A DNA stretch of 64,000 bases from CAVSRC01 sp963830205 (GTDB lineage Bacteria > Pseudomonadota > Alphaproteobacteria > Rhizobiales > Kaistiaceae). The position numbers and the translations under genes were made by a program. Below are positions 17,435 through 25,773 of this stretch, piece after piece (within the stretch, counting starts at the first letter, position 1; each line of letters starts with the position of its first letter). The stretch covers positions 1-64,000 of the forward strand of contig CAWHLP010000043.1 in the NCBI GenBank assembly GCA_963830205.1, written 5' to 3'. Under the pieces are notes generated by a model that saw only the letters and a list, made by a program, of their open reading frames with translations, was not told the origin of the DNA and did no database searches.

Positions 17435-19450
17435 CTAAGCGCCTGCCTCGTCGCAGAGCACCGGCGCGAGGCGCCGGTCGTGCGCGATGGTGGCGACCGC
17501 CCGACGCACCGCGTCGACGGTGCTCGTGACCGCACTGGCGGTGAACAGGATCACGTCGATGCGGCCGTCAGCGACCAGGTGCTCGCTCACCGGGCCGCTG
17601 CCGAGCAGCGGTCCATCGATGACGATGAGGTCGCTGCCGTTGGCGCCGTCGAAGGCGCCGTCGCTGATCAGTCGATCGACCGCAGCGCCGTCGCGCGGCG
17701 AGACCACCCGCAATCCCGGGAAGCTGTCGACCTGCGCCACCGCCAGTCCGCCAATGGTCTCACCATCCTGGTCGGGGCGATGCCCGCCGTGCACCGCCTG
17801 GGTCACCAGGCCGGCGGGGTCGGCATCGACCAGGAGGACGGTCTCCCGGTTGAGCGTACCGCACAGAGCCAGGAAGAGGGCCAGCGCCGACTTGTTGCGC
17901 GCGTCGTCGGCGCTCGCGACCAGGATCGCGATCGGTGTGCCCGCCGGGTGCTCCGCCCGGCTGCGCAGGTGCGCCAGCAGCAGGCTCACCGCGCCGTCGA
18001 TCTCGCCGGCATTGTCCGGCACCGACGCGCCCTCCGCGAAGATCAGGTCGGGCAAGGTGGGGAGCGAGGCGAGCACGGGCTGGCCGGTCGCCTGCTCGAG
18101 CCGGCGCTGGGTGCGGATGCGCTCGTCCGTCGGCTGAGCGGCACGGGACGGCGGCAGCAGAGCGACCGGGCTCTTTGCCCCTTCGCTGTAGTCACGGCCG
18201 GCGACCAGGAAGGCGTAGAACAAGAGGATCGTCGGCAACGAATTGTGCGTCATGAAGGTCACGTCGGTTGCCGACCCGAGCGTCAGAAAGACCATCAGGG
18301 CCGACAGCGCGCCGGCGACGCGCCCATCCAGTGACCGGTTGAAGAAGACGAGGTTGGCGCCGACCAGCACCGACCAGTAGCCCATGAGGCCGACCAGCCC
18401 GAGGCCGATGAGGACTTCGACGACGGTGTTGTGGAAGTTCGGCGTGAAGAAATAGATCTCGGTCGCGCGCAGCGACCACACCTCTGAGAACGGTGTGGCG
18501 TCGAAGAAGGAATGGTAGCCGAAGCCGAGCAGCGGGTGCTGGGCGATGAAGCCGGGCGCCAGCTTCCAGAAATCGGCGCGGCCGGTGAACGTCGCATCGC
18601 GGCCGAGCAACTCCGACAGCCAGGCAAAATCGACGAAGGGCAGGATCGCCGCAACGGCGATGGCGAACGCGGCGGCGATGCCGATGACGAGATTGCGCCG
18701 CCGGCCGGCGCGCCTGGCCGCCAGGAACACCAGCGCGATGAGCACGCATCCGACCAGGGAGGTAATCGCATTGGCGAGCAGCAGCGCGACCACGAGGATC
18801 GCCATGCCGGTCGCCCGCCAGCGCCAGCGCGACCTGTCCAGGAAGATCAGGATGAGAAGCGCCACGGCCGCGTAGAGGCCCAGCGCCTGCTTGTGGTCGA
18901 ACACGCCCGCCAGGCTTCCCTGCATCAACAGGCCCGGCCTGTCCAACTCCGACATGACGCTGTTGGGGCTGACGACCAGCAGGATAAGCGAGATCGCCGC
19001 CAAGGCGACGATCGTCCAGCCGATCGTCAGAAGCAGGACCCGCGGCGGCGCCGTGATGGCGAGTGCCGCGGCGACGACGATGGTGAGGCTGAACATGGTC
19101 GCGAAGACCAGGCTCGATTGCGGGTCGTTCGCCCACAGCGACGACAAGAGGACGAAGACGGCGAATGGAACCAGCGCCAGGACGCGGACGTCGATGCCGC
19201 GCTGCCATGCGTCACGCAGCAGCAGGATCGCCGCCGCGCCATAGAGCAGGAACCACAGGCCGACATAGAGGAGGTTGTCCCGGCCGCCCCCGGACAGGTC
19301 CGTGTTTGCGTCCGGTCGCGGCACGAAGACCTGGAAATAGAAGGCGTGCATCGACCACAGCACGACGAACACCACGAAGGCATAGGTCGCCAGCGACAGG
19401 CTCCGGCGCCGGGCGAAAGACGGCGGAGCCAGGGCCAGGTCGGCAAACAT
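17435..19450 (-). CDS. Fusion: O-antigen ligase/Wzy-like polymerase + degenerate CpsD/BY-kinase-like P-loop domain
   Basis: 671 residues. The first 420 or so form an integral membrane protein with about ten spans and the Wzy/WaaL loop (LLGFGYHSFFD, then FHNTVVEVLIGLGLVG), which polymerises or ligates repeat units in the periplasm. From about residue 425 a soluble domain follows that resembles the CpsD/Wzc tyrosine-kinase fold: a linker with RRLEQATGQPVLASLP, a Walker A position reading ASADDARNKSALA (glycines lost but Lys-Ser kept), Walker A' as VLLVDADPAG, and a Walker B-like DLIVIDGPLLG. No C-terminal tyrosine cluster is present. The downstream Wzz-type gene lacks a kinase domain, so the module seems to have moved to the polymerase. 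An assembly artefact at the join is possible but not indicated. Confidence 0.75.
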   Translation of the reverse strand: MFADLALAPPSFARRRSLSLATYAFVVFVVLWSMHAFYFQVFVPRPDANTDLSGGGRDNLLYVGLWFLLYGAAAILLLRDAWQRGIDVRVLALVPFAVFVLLSSLWANDPQSSLVFATMFSLTIVVAAALAITAPPRVLLLTIGWTIVALAAISLILLVVSPNSVMSELDRPGLLMQGSLAGVFDHKQALGLYAAVALLILIFLDRSRWRWRATGMAILVVALLLANAITSLVGCVLIALVFLAARRAGRRRNLVIGIAAAFAIAVAAILPFVDFAWLSELLGRDATFTGRADFWKLAPGFIAQHPLLGFGYHSFFDATPFSEVWSLRATEIYFFTPNFHNTVVEVLIGLGLVGLMGYWSVLVGANLVFFNRSLDGRVAGALSALMVFLTLGSATDVTFMTHNSLPTILLFYAFLVAGRDYSEGAKSPVALLPPSRAAQPTDERIRTQRRLEQATGQPVLASLPTLPDLIFAEGASVPDNAGEIDGAVSLLLAHLRSRAEHPAGTPIAILVASADDARNKSALALFLALCGTLNRETVLLVDADPAGLVTQAVHGGHRPDQDGETIGGLAVAQVDSFPGLRVVSPRDGAAVDRLISDGAFDGANGSDLIVIDGPLLGSGPVSEHLVADGRIDVILFTASAVTSTVDAVRRAVATIAHDRRLAPVLCDEAGA

Positions 19451-19473
19451 GCGCTATCGCCGCCCGCGGGCCG

Positions 19474-20904
19474 TCATGCCGCGCGGCGCGCCATCAGCGG
19501 CGCGACGGCGCCACCGGCACCGACCAGCAGGCCGAGGAGCAGGAACGCCGGCAGGATGAGCCGCGCCGAGACGTTCGACTTGCTCAACGGCTCGGTGGCC
19601 GCGCTGATCAGGCGGATGTTGGTGGTGTCGACCGCGGTCTGCCCGCCGAGCTCGCGCGCGCGGGCAAGGAAGCTCTCGTAGACCGTACGGTTGGCCAGTG
19701 CCTCGCCTTCCAGCTCGCGCAGCTTGACCTCGGCCTGGCTGGTCTCGGTCGCCGTCACCGAGAGCTGGTCGAAGGACTGCTGCAGGCTCTGCTGGTTGGC
19801 CAGCGCCCGGTCGTAATCGGCCTGTAGCGAGGCGCCGATGCGGGCGAGTTCGGCTTTGATCGCGTCATTGACGCCGCGCAGCTCGGCGTTGACGTTGAGC
19901 AGATCGGGATGCTGCGGGCCGAGCGTCAGGGTGAGGACCGCCTTGCGCCGCTCCACTTCAGCGGCCTGGGCCCTGAGCGAGGCCAGCGTCGGCGAGCCGA
20001 CGGCCTCGGAGATTCCACCCTCGGCTCCGGCCTTCAGCGACTCGAATTGCGTTAGCTTGGCCCTGGCCGCGGCAGTGGCGGTCTTGGCGCCGGTGAGTTG
20101 GGTGTTGATTTCGGCCAGCTGCTGGTTGCTGACCAGGTGGCCTTCGGCGTCGACCAGACCGTTGTCGCGCTTGTAGGTCTCGACCCGGTTCTCCGCTTCG
20201 CTGACCTGGGAACGCAGCTCGCCGAGCCGTGCCTGCAAGGCATCGCTGCTGCGCCGCGCCAGTTGCGCCCGCTCGGCCACCGAGTGGGCCGTGTAGGTCT
20301 TGACGATGGCGTTGGCGAGGCGGGCGGACTTGGCCGGGTCGGCGGTCCACACGATCACGTCGACCGCGAAGCTGCGCTCGGCGCGGGTGACCGCCAGGTG
20401 CTTCTTGAGCGCCTGCAACGCCACCAGGTTGGCGTCGCTCGGCTCGCCCGAGGCAAACGCATTGCGGACTGTCCCGAGCATGCTCGCCAGAAGCGAGGTC
20501 GTGCCGGCGAATTCGGGATCGCTGGCGAGGTTCTCCTGCCGGATGACGTCATTGAGGACGTTCGCCGATCCGATCACCCGCATCTCGTTCTCGACCATGG
20601 CGATGTTGGCGTCGGCGGTCTGCGGGTCGGGGCTGACCTCGTTCTTGACCACCTGGAGGCCGAGGGGATCGATGATCAGCTCGGCCGTGGCCTGATAGCG
20701 CGGCGGTGTGAACAGGACGAAGACGATGCCGAGGCCGAGGAAGACCGCAGCGGTCAGGCCGACCAGGAGGCGGCGCCGCCAGATGATGTCCAGCGCCGCG
20801 CGCACGTCGACGGTCGTGGCCGAGCCGACGGTGTCCGGTGTCCACGCCAGGGCCGCTGACGGGTGCAGTGATTGGCCGGCAGGATAACTGGGATTGGTGT
20901 TCAC
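19474..20904 (-). CDS. Wzz/GumC-type polysaccharide chain-length regulator (PCP family)
   Basis: Inner-membrane polysaccharide co-polymerase, 476 residues, setting polymer length and export. It has a first span (about 45-65: LLVGLTAAVFLGLGIVFVL) with a Wzz motif after it (PPRYQATAELIIDP). A long coiled-coil periplasmic domain follows (QVSEAENRVETYKRDNGLVD and following), then a G4-motif region (EVKLRELEGEALANRTVYESFL) and a second span near the end. It stops just after this span, so the cytoplasmic BY-kinase domain found in many homologues is missing. The GTG start at 20902-20904 has an aggagcaagtc Shine-Dalgarno; the longer in-frame reading lacks coding character. It precedes the polymerase fusion by 23 bases. 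Confidence 0.87.
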   Translation of the reverse strand: MNTNPSYPAGQSLHPSAALAWTPDTVGSATTVDVRAALDIIWRRRLLVGLTAAVFLGLGIVFVLFTPPRYQATAELIIDPLGLQVVKNEVSPDPQTADANIAMVENEMRVIGSANVLNDVIRQENLASDPEFAGTTSLLASMLGTVRNAFASGEPSDANLVALQALKKHLAVTRAERSFAVDVIVWTADPAKSARLANAIVKTYTAHSVAERAQLARRSSDALQARLGELRSQVSEAENRVETYKRDNGLVDAEGHLVSNQQLAEINTQLTGAKTATAAARAKLTQFESLKAGAEGGISEAVGSPTLASLRAQAAEVERRKAVLTLTLGPQHPDLLNVNAELRGVNDAIKAELARIGASLQADYDRALANQQSLQQSFDQLSVTATETSQAEVKLRELEGEALANRTVYESFLARARELGGQTAVDTTNIRLISAATEPLSKSNVSARLILPAFLLLGLLVGAGGAVAPLMARRAA

Positions 20905-21222
20905 GACTTGCTCCTGATCCGCGCAATCGCCCCCCGCGCGAAAGTCTGACCGAGGGATTCGCCGATGGACTGCAAGATCGGTTCCGCGGTTCTCTGTGCC
21001 GCGGTGGGACAGGCCGGCCTCCGCGAGGCGGCGTTCGAGCGGCATGCCGAGGGCAGGGGCGGGGGAGGGCGGTGGCTGACGGCAGCCGCTGTTGGTTAAT
21101 GTCCTGCCCTGACACAGGCGGCGACCGGCGTGTCGGGGGAACGACCCTAGAGCATTGTCGGAACAGGGTTAATCGCGACGGCCAGGACCAATCGACGTTG
21201 GGTGACGTGCCCATCCTTTGCC

Positions 21223-21245
21223 CCCTCTCCCCCTGCGGGAGAGGG
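21223..21245. repeat. REP-like hairpin with adjacent T-run
   Basis: CCCTCTCCC (21223-21231) pairs with GGGAGAGGG (21237-21245) across a five-base loop and is followed by ctgttttt. It looks like a repetitive extragenic palindrome or a plus-strand intrinsic terminator. No plus-strand gene ends here, which favours a repeat. Confidence 0.5.
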
Positions 21246-21483
21246 CTGTTTTTCTCGGCGAGCCTTCCTTAAGAAGCGAGCGCCGCAGGCGCAGCTGGAA
21301 GCAAGGAAGGCGAGCCAGAAAAGCAGGGTGAGGGGGACGCCGACACGGGATAGCACGGAGGCGTAGCGCGGCTGCGCCCGCGCGAACCCGGATCGACCCG
21401 CTGGCGCGGCCGGCTCCGCCACCGCTTCGTCATCACCGCGCCGGCGGATCGAGGCTGGTTCGCCGTGCCATGTGCGAAATCCG

Positions 21484-21506
21484 ACCTCCCCCTCAAGGGG
21501 GGAGGT
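21484..21506. repeat. Palindromic repeat arm (acctcccc type)
   Basis: ACCTCCCC (21484-21491) pairs with GGGGAGGT (21499-21506). Two hairpins of the same kind flank the insertion inside hypF (42557-42577 and 42661-42681), so this is one member of a family of dispersed elements in this genome. It lies about 45 bases beyond the hydA stop codon. Confidence 0.6.
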
Positions 21507-21550
21507 GGCAGTTTCTTGGGCGCCAGGTACAGACTGAATGTCGGTTGGGC

Positions 21551-23410
21551 CTAGTAGACCATCGTGCTCATCGACACGTCGTCCCACACTTCCTTCACCG
21601 TCTGCTGGAGATGGCGGCGACGGTCGGAATAGTGGGTGTGCAGGAGCTCGTGCGCCTTCTCCGAGTTCGGTGCGTCGAGGAAGTCGCGATAGAGCGACTT
21701 GACCTGCTCGTTGTTGTGCGACTGGCGGACCTTGCGGGTGCGGTCGACGGCGTAAATCGTCTCGCGCCTGGCCTGGGCGTTGGGGTGATAGGCCTTCTTG
21801 GAGCGCAGCGACCCGCCGCCATCGACGCAGCCGCCGGGGCAGGCCATGACCTCGATGAAGTCGTAGTCGACCTCGCCCTTGCGCACCTTCTCGACCAGCG
21901 CCCGCGTATCGCCGAGGCCATGCACCATGGCGACCTTGACCGCGCCGAACGGCCCGCCGAGATCGACCGTCGCCTCGCGCACGCCCTCGAAGCCGCGCAA
22001 CTGGGTCAGCTCGATGGTGTCGAGCTCCTTGCCGTTGACGATCGCATAGATGGTGCGGACCGCCGCCTCCATGACGCCGCCGGTGGTGCCGAAGATGGCG
22101 CCGGCGCCGGAAAACTCGCTCATGTAGGGGTTGTCGAATTCGGAGGGTTCGAGGTCCTTGAGGTTGATGCCCTCGCGCCTCAGCAGGCGGGCGAATTCGC
22201 GCGTCGTCAGCACGACGTCGGTTTCCTGCATGCCGTTGGTCTTGAGCTGCGGCCGCACCGCCTCGTCCTTCTTGGCGGTGCACGGCATGATCGAGATCAC
22301 CCGGATCTTCTCCGGCGCCACGCCGATCTTCTCGGGCAGGTAGGTCTTGGCCAGCGTCGACAGCACCTGCTGCGGCGACTTGGTCGTCGACAGCATCGGC
22401 AGGATGTCGGGATAGTGGATCTCGGCGAAGTTGACCCAGGCCGGGCAGCATGAGGTGAAGGTCGGCTTCTGCTTCGCCCTCAGCCGCTCGAGCAGCTCGA
22501 CGCCTTCCTCCATGATGACGACGTCGGCGGCGAAATTGGTGTCGAGCACGATGTCGACGCCGAGCTTGCGGCAGGCGGCGACCACCTGGCCCTGGACATT
22601 GGTGCCGGCCGGCAGGCCGAATTCCTCGCCGAAGGCGACGCGCACGGCCGGGGCGAACTGGACGACCGTGGTGACGTCCGGATCGTAGATGAAGTCGAGC
22701 GCCTTGTCGGTCTCGTCGCGCTCGCCGAGCGCTCCGGTCGGGCAGACCAGCACGCACTGGCCGCAGGAGACGCAGGCCGAATAGGCCTGGTTGCCGCCGC
22801 CCTTGAGTTCGACCAGCCGCAGCAGGCCGGTCTCCGACATCATCAGCGCATCGACCTGCTGGAAATAGCGGCAGACGGCGACGCAGCGCTGGCAGCGCAC
22901 GCAGCGCCTCATGTCGCGGATGATCGCCGGCGAGGAAGCGTCGACCGGCCGCGCCGCGGTGCGCGCCCGGTCGAAGAAGCGGTTCTCGGTGAGGCCGACG
23001 AACTGGGCGAGGTCCTGCAGTTCGCAGTCGCCGTGGCGAATGCAGGTGGCGCAGTCCTGCAGATGGTCGGCCATCAAGAGCTCGACCTGGAGCTTCTGCA
23101 TCTCGCGCACCTGCTGGGTGCGGGTCTCGACCACCATGCCTTCGCGAATCGGCGTGTTGCAGGAGGTGACGAGCTGGTGCTTGTCCCTGCCGTCTTCGAG
23201 GATGTCGACCAGGCAGACGCGGCAGGTGCCGGGGGTGTGGTTGATGACCGAGAGCTCGCACAGCGTCGGTATGTACTGGCCGTGCCGGCGGGCGCAGGCG
23301 AGGATCGTTTCGTTGGGAAACCCGGTGCAGGCCTTGCCGTTGATGGTCAGGAAGATCGTGGCGTCAGCCGGATTGCGTCGTTCGGCGACCGCAGTTTGGG
23401 TGGTGGGCAT
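21551..23410 (-). CDS. hydA: [FeFe]-hydrogenase catalytic subunit, M3-type (group A, GltD-linked)
   Basis: 619-residue hydrogenase interconverting H2 with protons and electrons. Domains in order: [2Fe-2S] (Cys51, 63, 66, 84); His-ligated [4Fe-4S] (His116, Cys120, 123, 129); two [4Fe-4S] (Cys170/173/176/180 and Cys213/216/219/223); then the H-cluster domain. Its signatures are complete: L1 TSCCPAW (Cys321, the proton-relay position, and Cys322), L2 MPCTAKKDE (Cys377), L3 EVMACPGGCVDGGG (Cys524, Cys528). This is the CpI-like M3 layout. A C-terminal small-subunit-like tail follows. A Shine-Dalgarno (aaggag) lies in the end of the upstream gene, three bases away, so the two are one operon. By known grouping, [FeFe] enzymes beside a GltD-like protein fall in group A2, whose physiological role is unsettled. 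Maturases HydEFG are absent from the window. Confidence 0.95.
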   Translation of the reverse strand: MPTTQTAVAERRNPADATIFLTINGKACTGFPNETILACARRHGQYIPTLCELSVINHTPGTCRVCLVDILEDGRDKHQLVTSCNTPIREGMVVETRTQQVREMQKLQVELLMADHLQDCATCIRHGDCELQDLAQFVGLTENRFFDRARTAARPVDASSPAIIRDMRRCVRCQRCVAVCRYFQQVDALMMSETGLLRLVELKGGGNQAYSACVSCGQCVLVCPTGALGERDETDKALDFIYDPDVTTVVQFAPAVRVAFGEEFGLPAGTNVQGQVVAACRKLGVDIVLDTNFAADVVIMEEGVELLERLRAKQKPTFTSCCPAWVNFAEIHYPDILPMLSTTKSPQQVLSTLAKTYLPEKIGVAPEKIRVISIMPCTAKKDEAVRPQLKTNGMQETDVVLTTREFARLLRREGINLKDLEPSEFDNPYMSEFSGAGAIFGTTGGVMEAAVRTIYAIVNGKELDTIELTQLRGFEGVREATVDLGGPFGAVKVAMVHGLGDTRALVEKVRKGEVDYDFIEVMACPGGCVDGGGSLRSKKAYHPNAQARRETIYAVDRTRKVRQSHNNEQVKSLYRDFLDAPNSEKAHELLHTHYSDRRRHLQQTVKEVWDDVSMSTMVY

Positions 23411-23413
23411 GGC

Positions 23414-25411
23414 TCAGGCCGCTCCTTCGGGAATGGAATGCGCTGTGACGACGGAATAGATGCGATAGCAGCGCATGCAGCGGTGCGCCTCGGCATAGGC
23501 CTCCCTGTCGCTGATGGTCTGTTCCACCTCCTCGAACATGTGCTTCCTCAGTTCCGGATCGAGCGCCGGATTGTGCACGCGGTACATGTTGCGGACCGGT
23601 GTGGCGACGACGTCGTCGGCCAGGAAGTCGTTGTCCTTGATCAGCTGGCGCATGCGCGAGCGCTTGTAGAAGGCGGCGCTGCCGCGCTGGATCCAGTCGT
23701 CGATGGCGCGCGCCGCCTTGAGGCCGGTGGCCATGGCGATGATCAGCGTCGACGGCCCGGTGACGCAGTCGCCGCCGGCGAAGACGCCCGGACGCGACGT
23801 CGCCAGCGCCCGGTCGGTGTGGACCGTCCGCCAGCGATTGAGCTCGATGCCTTCGCTTCTGACGTCTTCGGGGTTCTCGACCTGCTGACCGATGGCGGCG
23901 ATGATGGTGTCGCACTTCATGACGAATTCCGAGCCCGGGATCGGCCGCACCTTGCGGCGGCCGGTGTCGTCCGGTTCGGTCTGCTCCATCCTGACCAGCT
24001 CGACGCCGACGACCTTGCCGTTGTCGGTGATGATGCGGGTCGGGTTGCACAGCGTGTGGAAGTGGATGCCTTCGTGATGCGCCGCCTCGAGTTCCTCGTG
24101 GTCGGCCGGCATGTCCTTCTCGGTGCGGCGATAGATGACGTGGACATGGTCGGCTCCCAGACGGAGGGACGAGCGCACGCAGTCCATGGCGACGTTGCCG
24201 CCGCCGACAACCACGACCTCACCCTTGAGGTCGAGCCTCTCGATGCCGCCGACGTGGTCGTGCACCTTCAACAGGAAATCGATGCCGCTGTAATAGCCCG
24301 CGTGCGTCTTGTCCTCGTTGTCGACGCCGAGCGCCGTGCCCTGCTGGCATCCCAATGCCAGGAACACCGCCTTGAAGCCCTGCGCGAACAGGTCATCGAG
24401 GGAGAAATCGCGGCCGAGCGCCTGGCCGTAGCGGAAGTGCCCGCCGAGGTCGACGATGATGTCGGTCTCGAGCGCCAGCGTGTCCTTGGGCAGGCGGTAG
24501 CTCGGGATGCCGATCTGCGCCATGCCGCCGGCCTGTTCGGTCTTCTCGAACACGTCGACGTGGTAGCCGTGCAGCAGCAGGTGATAGGCGGCGGAAATGC
24601 CCGCCGGGCCGGCGCCGACCACCGCCACCTTCATGCCGTCCTCGAGCGGCCGGGTGATCATGTCGCGGGTGAACTTGAGGGCGTTCGGACCCTTCTGCTG
24701 GTCGGCGACGTAGCGCTTGAGCATCTTGATGCCGACCGCCTCGTCGACGAACTTGCGCCGGCAGGCGAGTTCGCAGTAGCGCACGCAGACGCGTCCGCAG
24801 GTTGCCGCCATCGGGTATTTTTGGAGGAGCACGCCGAGCGAGTTCTCCGGCTTGCCGTCGCGGATGTAGTCGATGTAGCGCGGCACGTTGACCTTGGCCG
24901 GGCAGGCCTCGATGCAGGGCGCGGTCATGTAGGCCATGCCGTGCTGGGACCGAATCGGCTTGTGCTCGGCGACTTCCTTCTCGATGCGGTCGCGGAAGTG
25001 GTGGATGACGTCGAGCAGCGCCACCGCGCAGGTCTGGCCGAGGCCGCACAGCGCGGTCGTCTTCATCTGCGCGCCGAGCAGTTCGATGTCGTCGAAATCG
25101 AGCGGCGAATCGAGGCCGCGGCGCATCTTGTCGAGCGCGTCGCGCACCAGCACGGTGCCCATCCGGCAGGGGGTGCAGGCGCCGCACGACTGTTCGGCGG
25201 CCTTCTCCATGTAGTGGTAGAGCCCGTCGATCAGGCTGACGTTTTCATCGAAGACGAAGAAGCCGCGATCGCCAAAGAACGCCCGGATGGCGTTGCCGTC
25301 GTCGAACTCGTCGAACTTCTTCAGTCCCGTGAGGGCGGATTCGGGCGGAATCCCACCGTTGCGGGTGTCGTGGACGACACCGTCCCAAACCCCGAACGCG
25401 ACCTGTACCAT
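23414..25411 (-). CDS. NuoF iron-sulfur tail fused to GltD-type NADPH/FAD oxidoreductase; partner of HydA
   Basis: 665 residues. The N-terminal ~145 residues match only the C-terminal part of NuoF: the N3 [4Fe-4S] site SCGACTPCRMG (Cys76, 79, 82) with the fourth ligand in ALCGLGQT (Cys122). The FMN/NADH-binding part of NuoF is missing. Then comes a complete glutamate-synthase small-subunit-like module: a cysteine-rich Fer4 region (Cys166, 170, 205, 209, 213, 217), an FAD loop VAVVGAGPAGISAAYH near 263, an NADPH loop VVVVGGGNVAMDC near 400, and GGDCVTGPSTLI. A final CxxC (HRCMRC) is near the C terminus. The start at 25409-25411 has a gaggt Shine-Dalgarno. It would pass electrons between NADPH and HydA iron-sulfur clusters, possibly with ferredoxin. 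No glutamate synthase large subunit is nearby, so GOGAT function is unlikely. Confidence 0.88.
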   Translation of the reverse strand: MVQVAFGVWDGVVHDTRNGGIPPESALTGLKKFDEFDDGNAIRAFFGDRGFFVFDENVSLIDGLYHYMEKAAEQSCGACTPCRMGTVLVRDALDKMRRGLDSPLDFDDIELLGAQMKTTALCGLGQTCAVALLDVIHHFRDRIEKEVAEHKPIRSQHGMAYMTAPCIEACPAKVNVPRYIDYIRDGKPENSLGVLLQKYPMAATCGRVCVRYCELACRRKFVDEAVGIKMLKRYVADQQKGPNALKFTRDMITRPLEDGMKVAVVGAGPAGISAAYHLLLHGYHVDVFEKTEQAGGMAQIGIPSYRLPKDTLALETDIIVDLGGHFRYGQALGRDFSLDDLFAQGFKAVFLALGCQQGTALGVDNEDKTHAGYYSGIDFLLKVHDHVGGIERLDLKGEVVVVGGGNVAMDCVRSSLRLGADHVHVIYRRTEKDMPADHEELEAAHHEGIHFHTLCNPTRIITDNGKVVGVELVRMEQTEPDDTGRRKVRPIPGSEFVMKCDTIIAAIGQQVENPEDVRSEGIELNRWRTVHTDRALATSRPGVFAGGDCVTGPSTLIIAMATGLKAARAIDDWIQRGSAAFYKRSRMRQLIKDNDFLADDVVATPVRNMYRVHNPALDPELRKHMFEEVEQTISDREAYAEAHRCMRCYRIYSVVTAHSIPEGAA

Positions 25412-25773
25412 CTGTGACCTCGCACCATCTGACGGTAGCCAGTGAAGCCAAGGTCCTCCCGCTCGGCGCGAACGGCCCGCCGGTGTTGCGGCCGGATGGC
25501 GTCCGTGAAGAGCCCTTCTGCGGCTCACATTCTACGTTTGCGGAATAGCCGAAGTGCGCCCGAGTCACTTTGCCGTGGATCAATGCGTCAAGGTGCATGA
25601 CATCGGCTTATCCAGACCATTGGTGAACGTGTCTGCGCCCCCTGCAGCGCCGATCGCGCGTTGACGCGCCGGTCGGTGGCAGCCAAGTTCCGGTCGTAGC
25701 GATCGGCGGGCTGCCTGGCTGGGGAGGCTGGGAGGAGGCACTTCGCCCGGCAACCAGAACGAGAGACCGTCGC
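25412..25773. other. Divergent promoter region of hydrogenase operon and NitT-type transporter
   Basis: About 360 bases with no supportable gene. It must contain the promoter for the minus-strand [FeFe] operon and one for the plus-strand transporter. An imperfect dyad (gatcaatgcgtcaa at about 25577-25590) resembles an FNR/FixK site but has one wrong half, so it is not claimed. No trace of the missing NuoF N-terminal half is present. Confidence 0.4.

Larger units (their letters stand above)
20905..21550. other. Repeat-rich intergenic region between Wzz gene and hydA
   Basis: About 645 bases without a supportable gene. The part up to about 21170 probably holds the promoter of the Wzz-polymerase operon. 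From 21200 on it is a mosaic of palindromes: a 9-bp hairpin at 21223-21245 followed by ctgttttt; a gccttcctt/aaggaaggc pair around 21262-21311; and a hairpin at 21484-21506 of the same type as the arms of the repeat inside hypF. The hydA stop is at the right end, so some hairpins may also end transcription of the hydrogenase operon. Confidence 0.5.

Noticed and set aside
23414..25411. Glutamate synthase small subunit (gltD) for nitrogen assimilation
   Set aside because: It carries a NuoF-type iron-sulfur tail, sits in an operon with hydA, and no gltB is nearby. A hydrogenase electron-transfer role fits better.
23033..25417. A long open frame (about 790 codons) on the strand opposite the [FeFe] operon
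   Set aside because: Low-complexity, His/Asp/Arg/Val-rich translation without domains. Long antisense frames are expected in high-GC genes with strong third-position bias. The same applies to long frames opposite hoxF and mfd.
25577..25590. FNR/FixK-like dyad upstream of the [FeFe] operon
   Set aside because: One half reads GATC where TTGA is required, so it fails the consensus; not claimed as a site.
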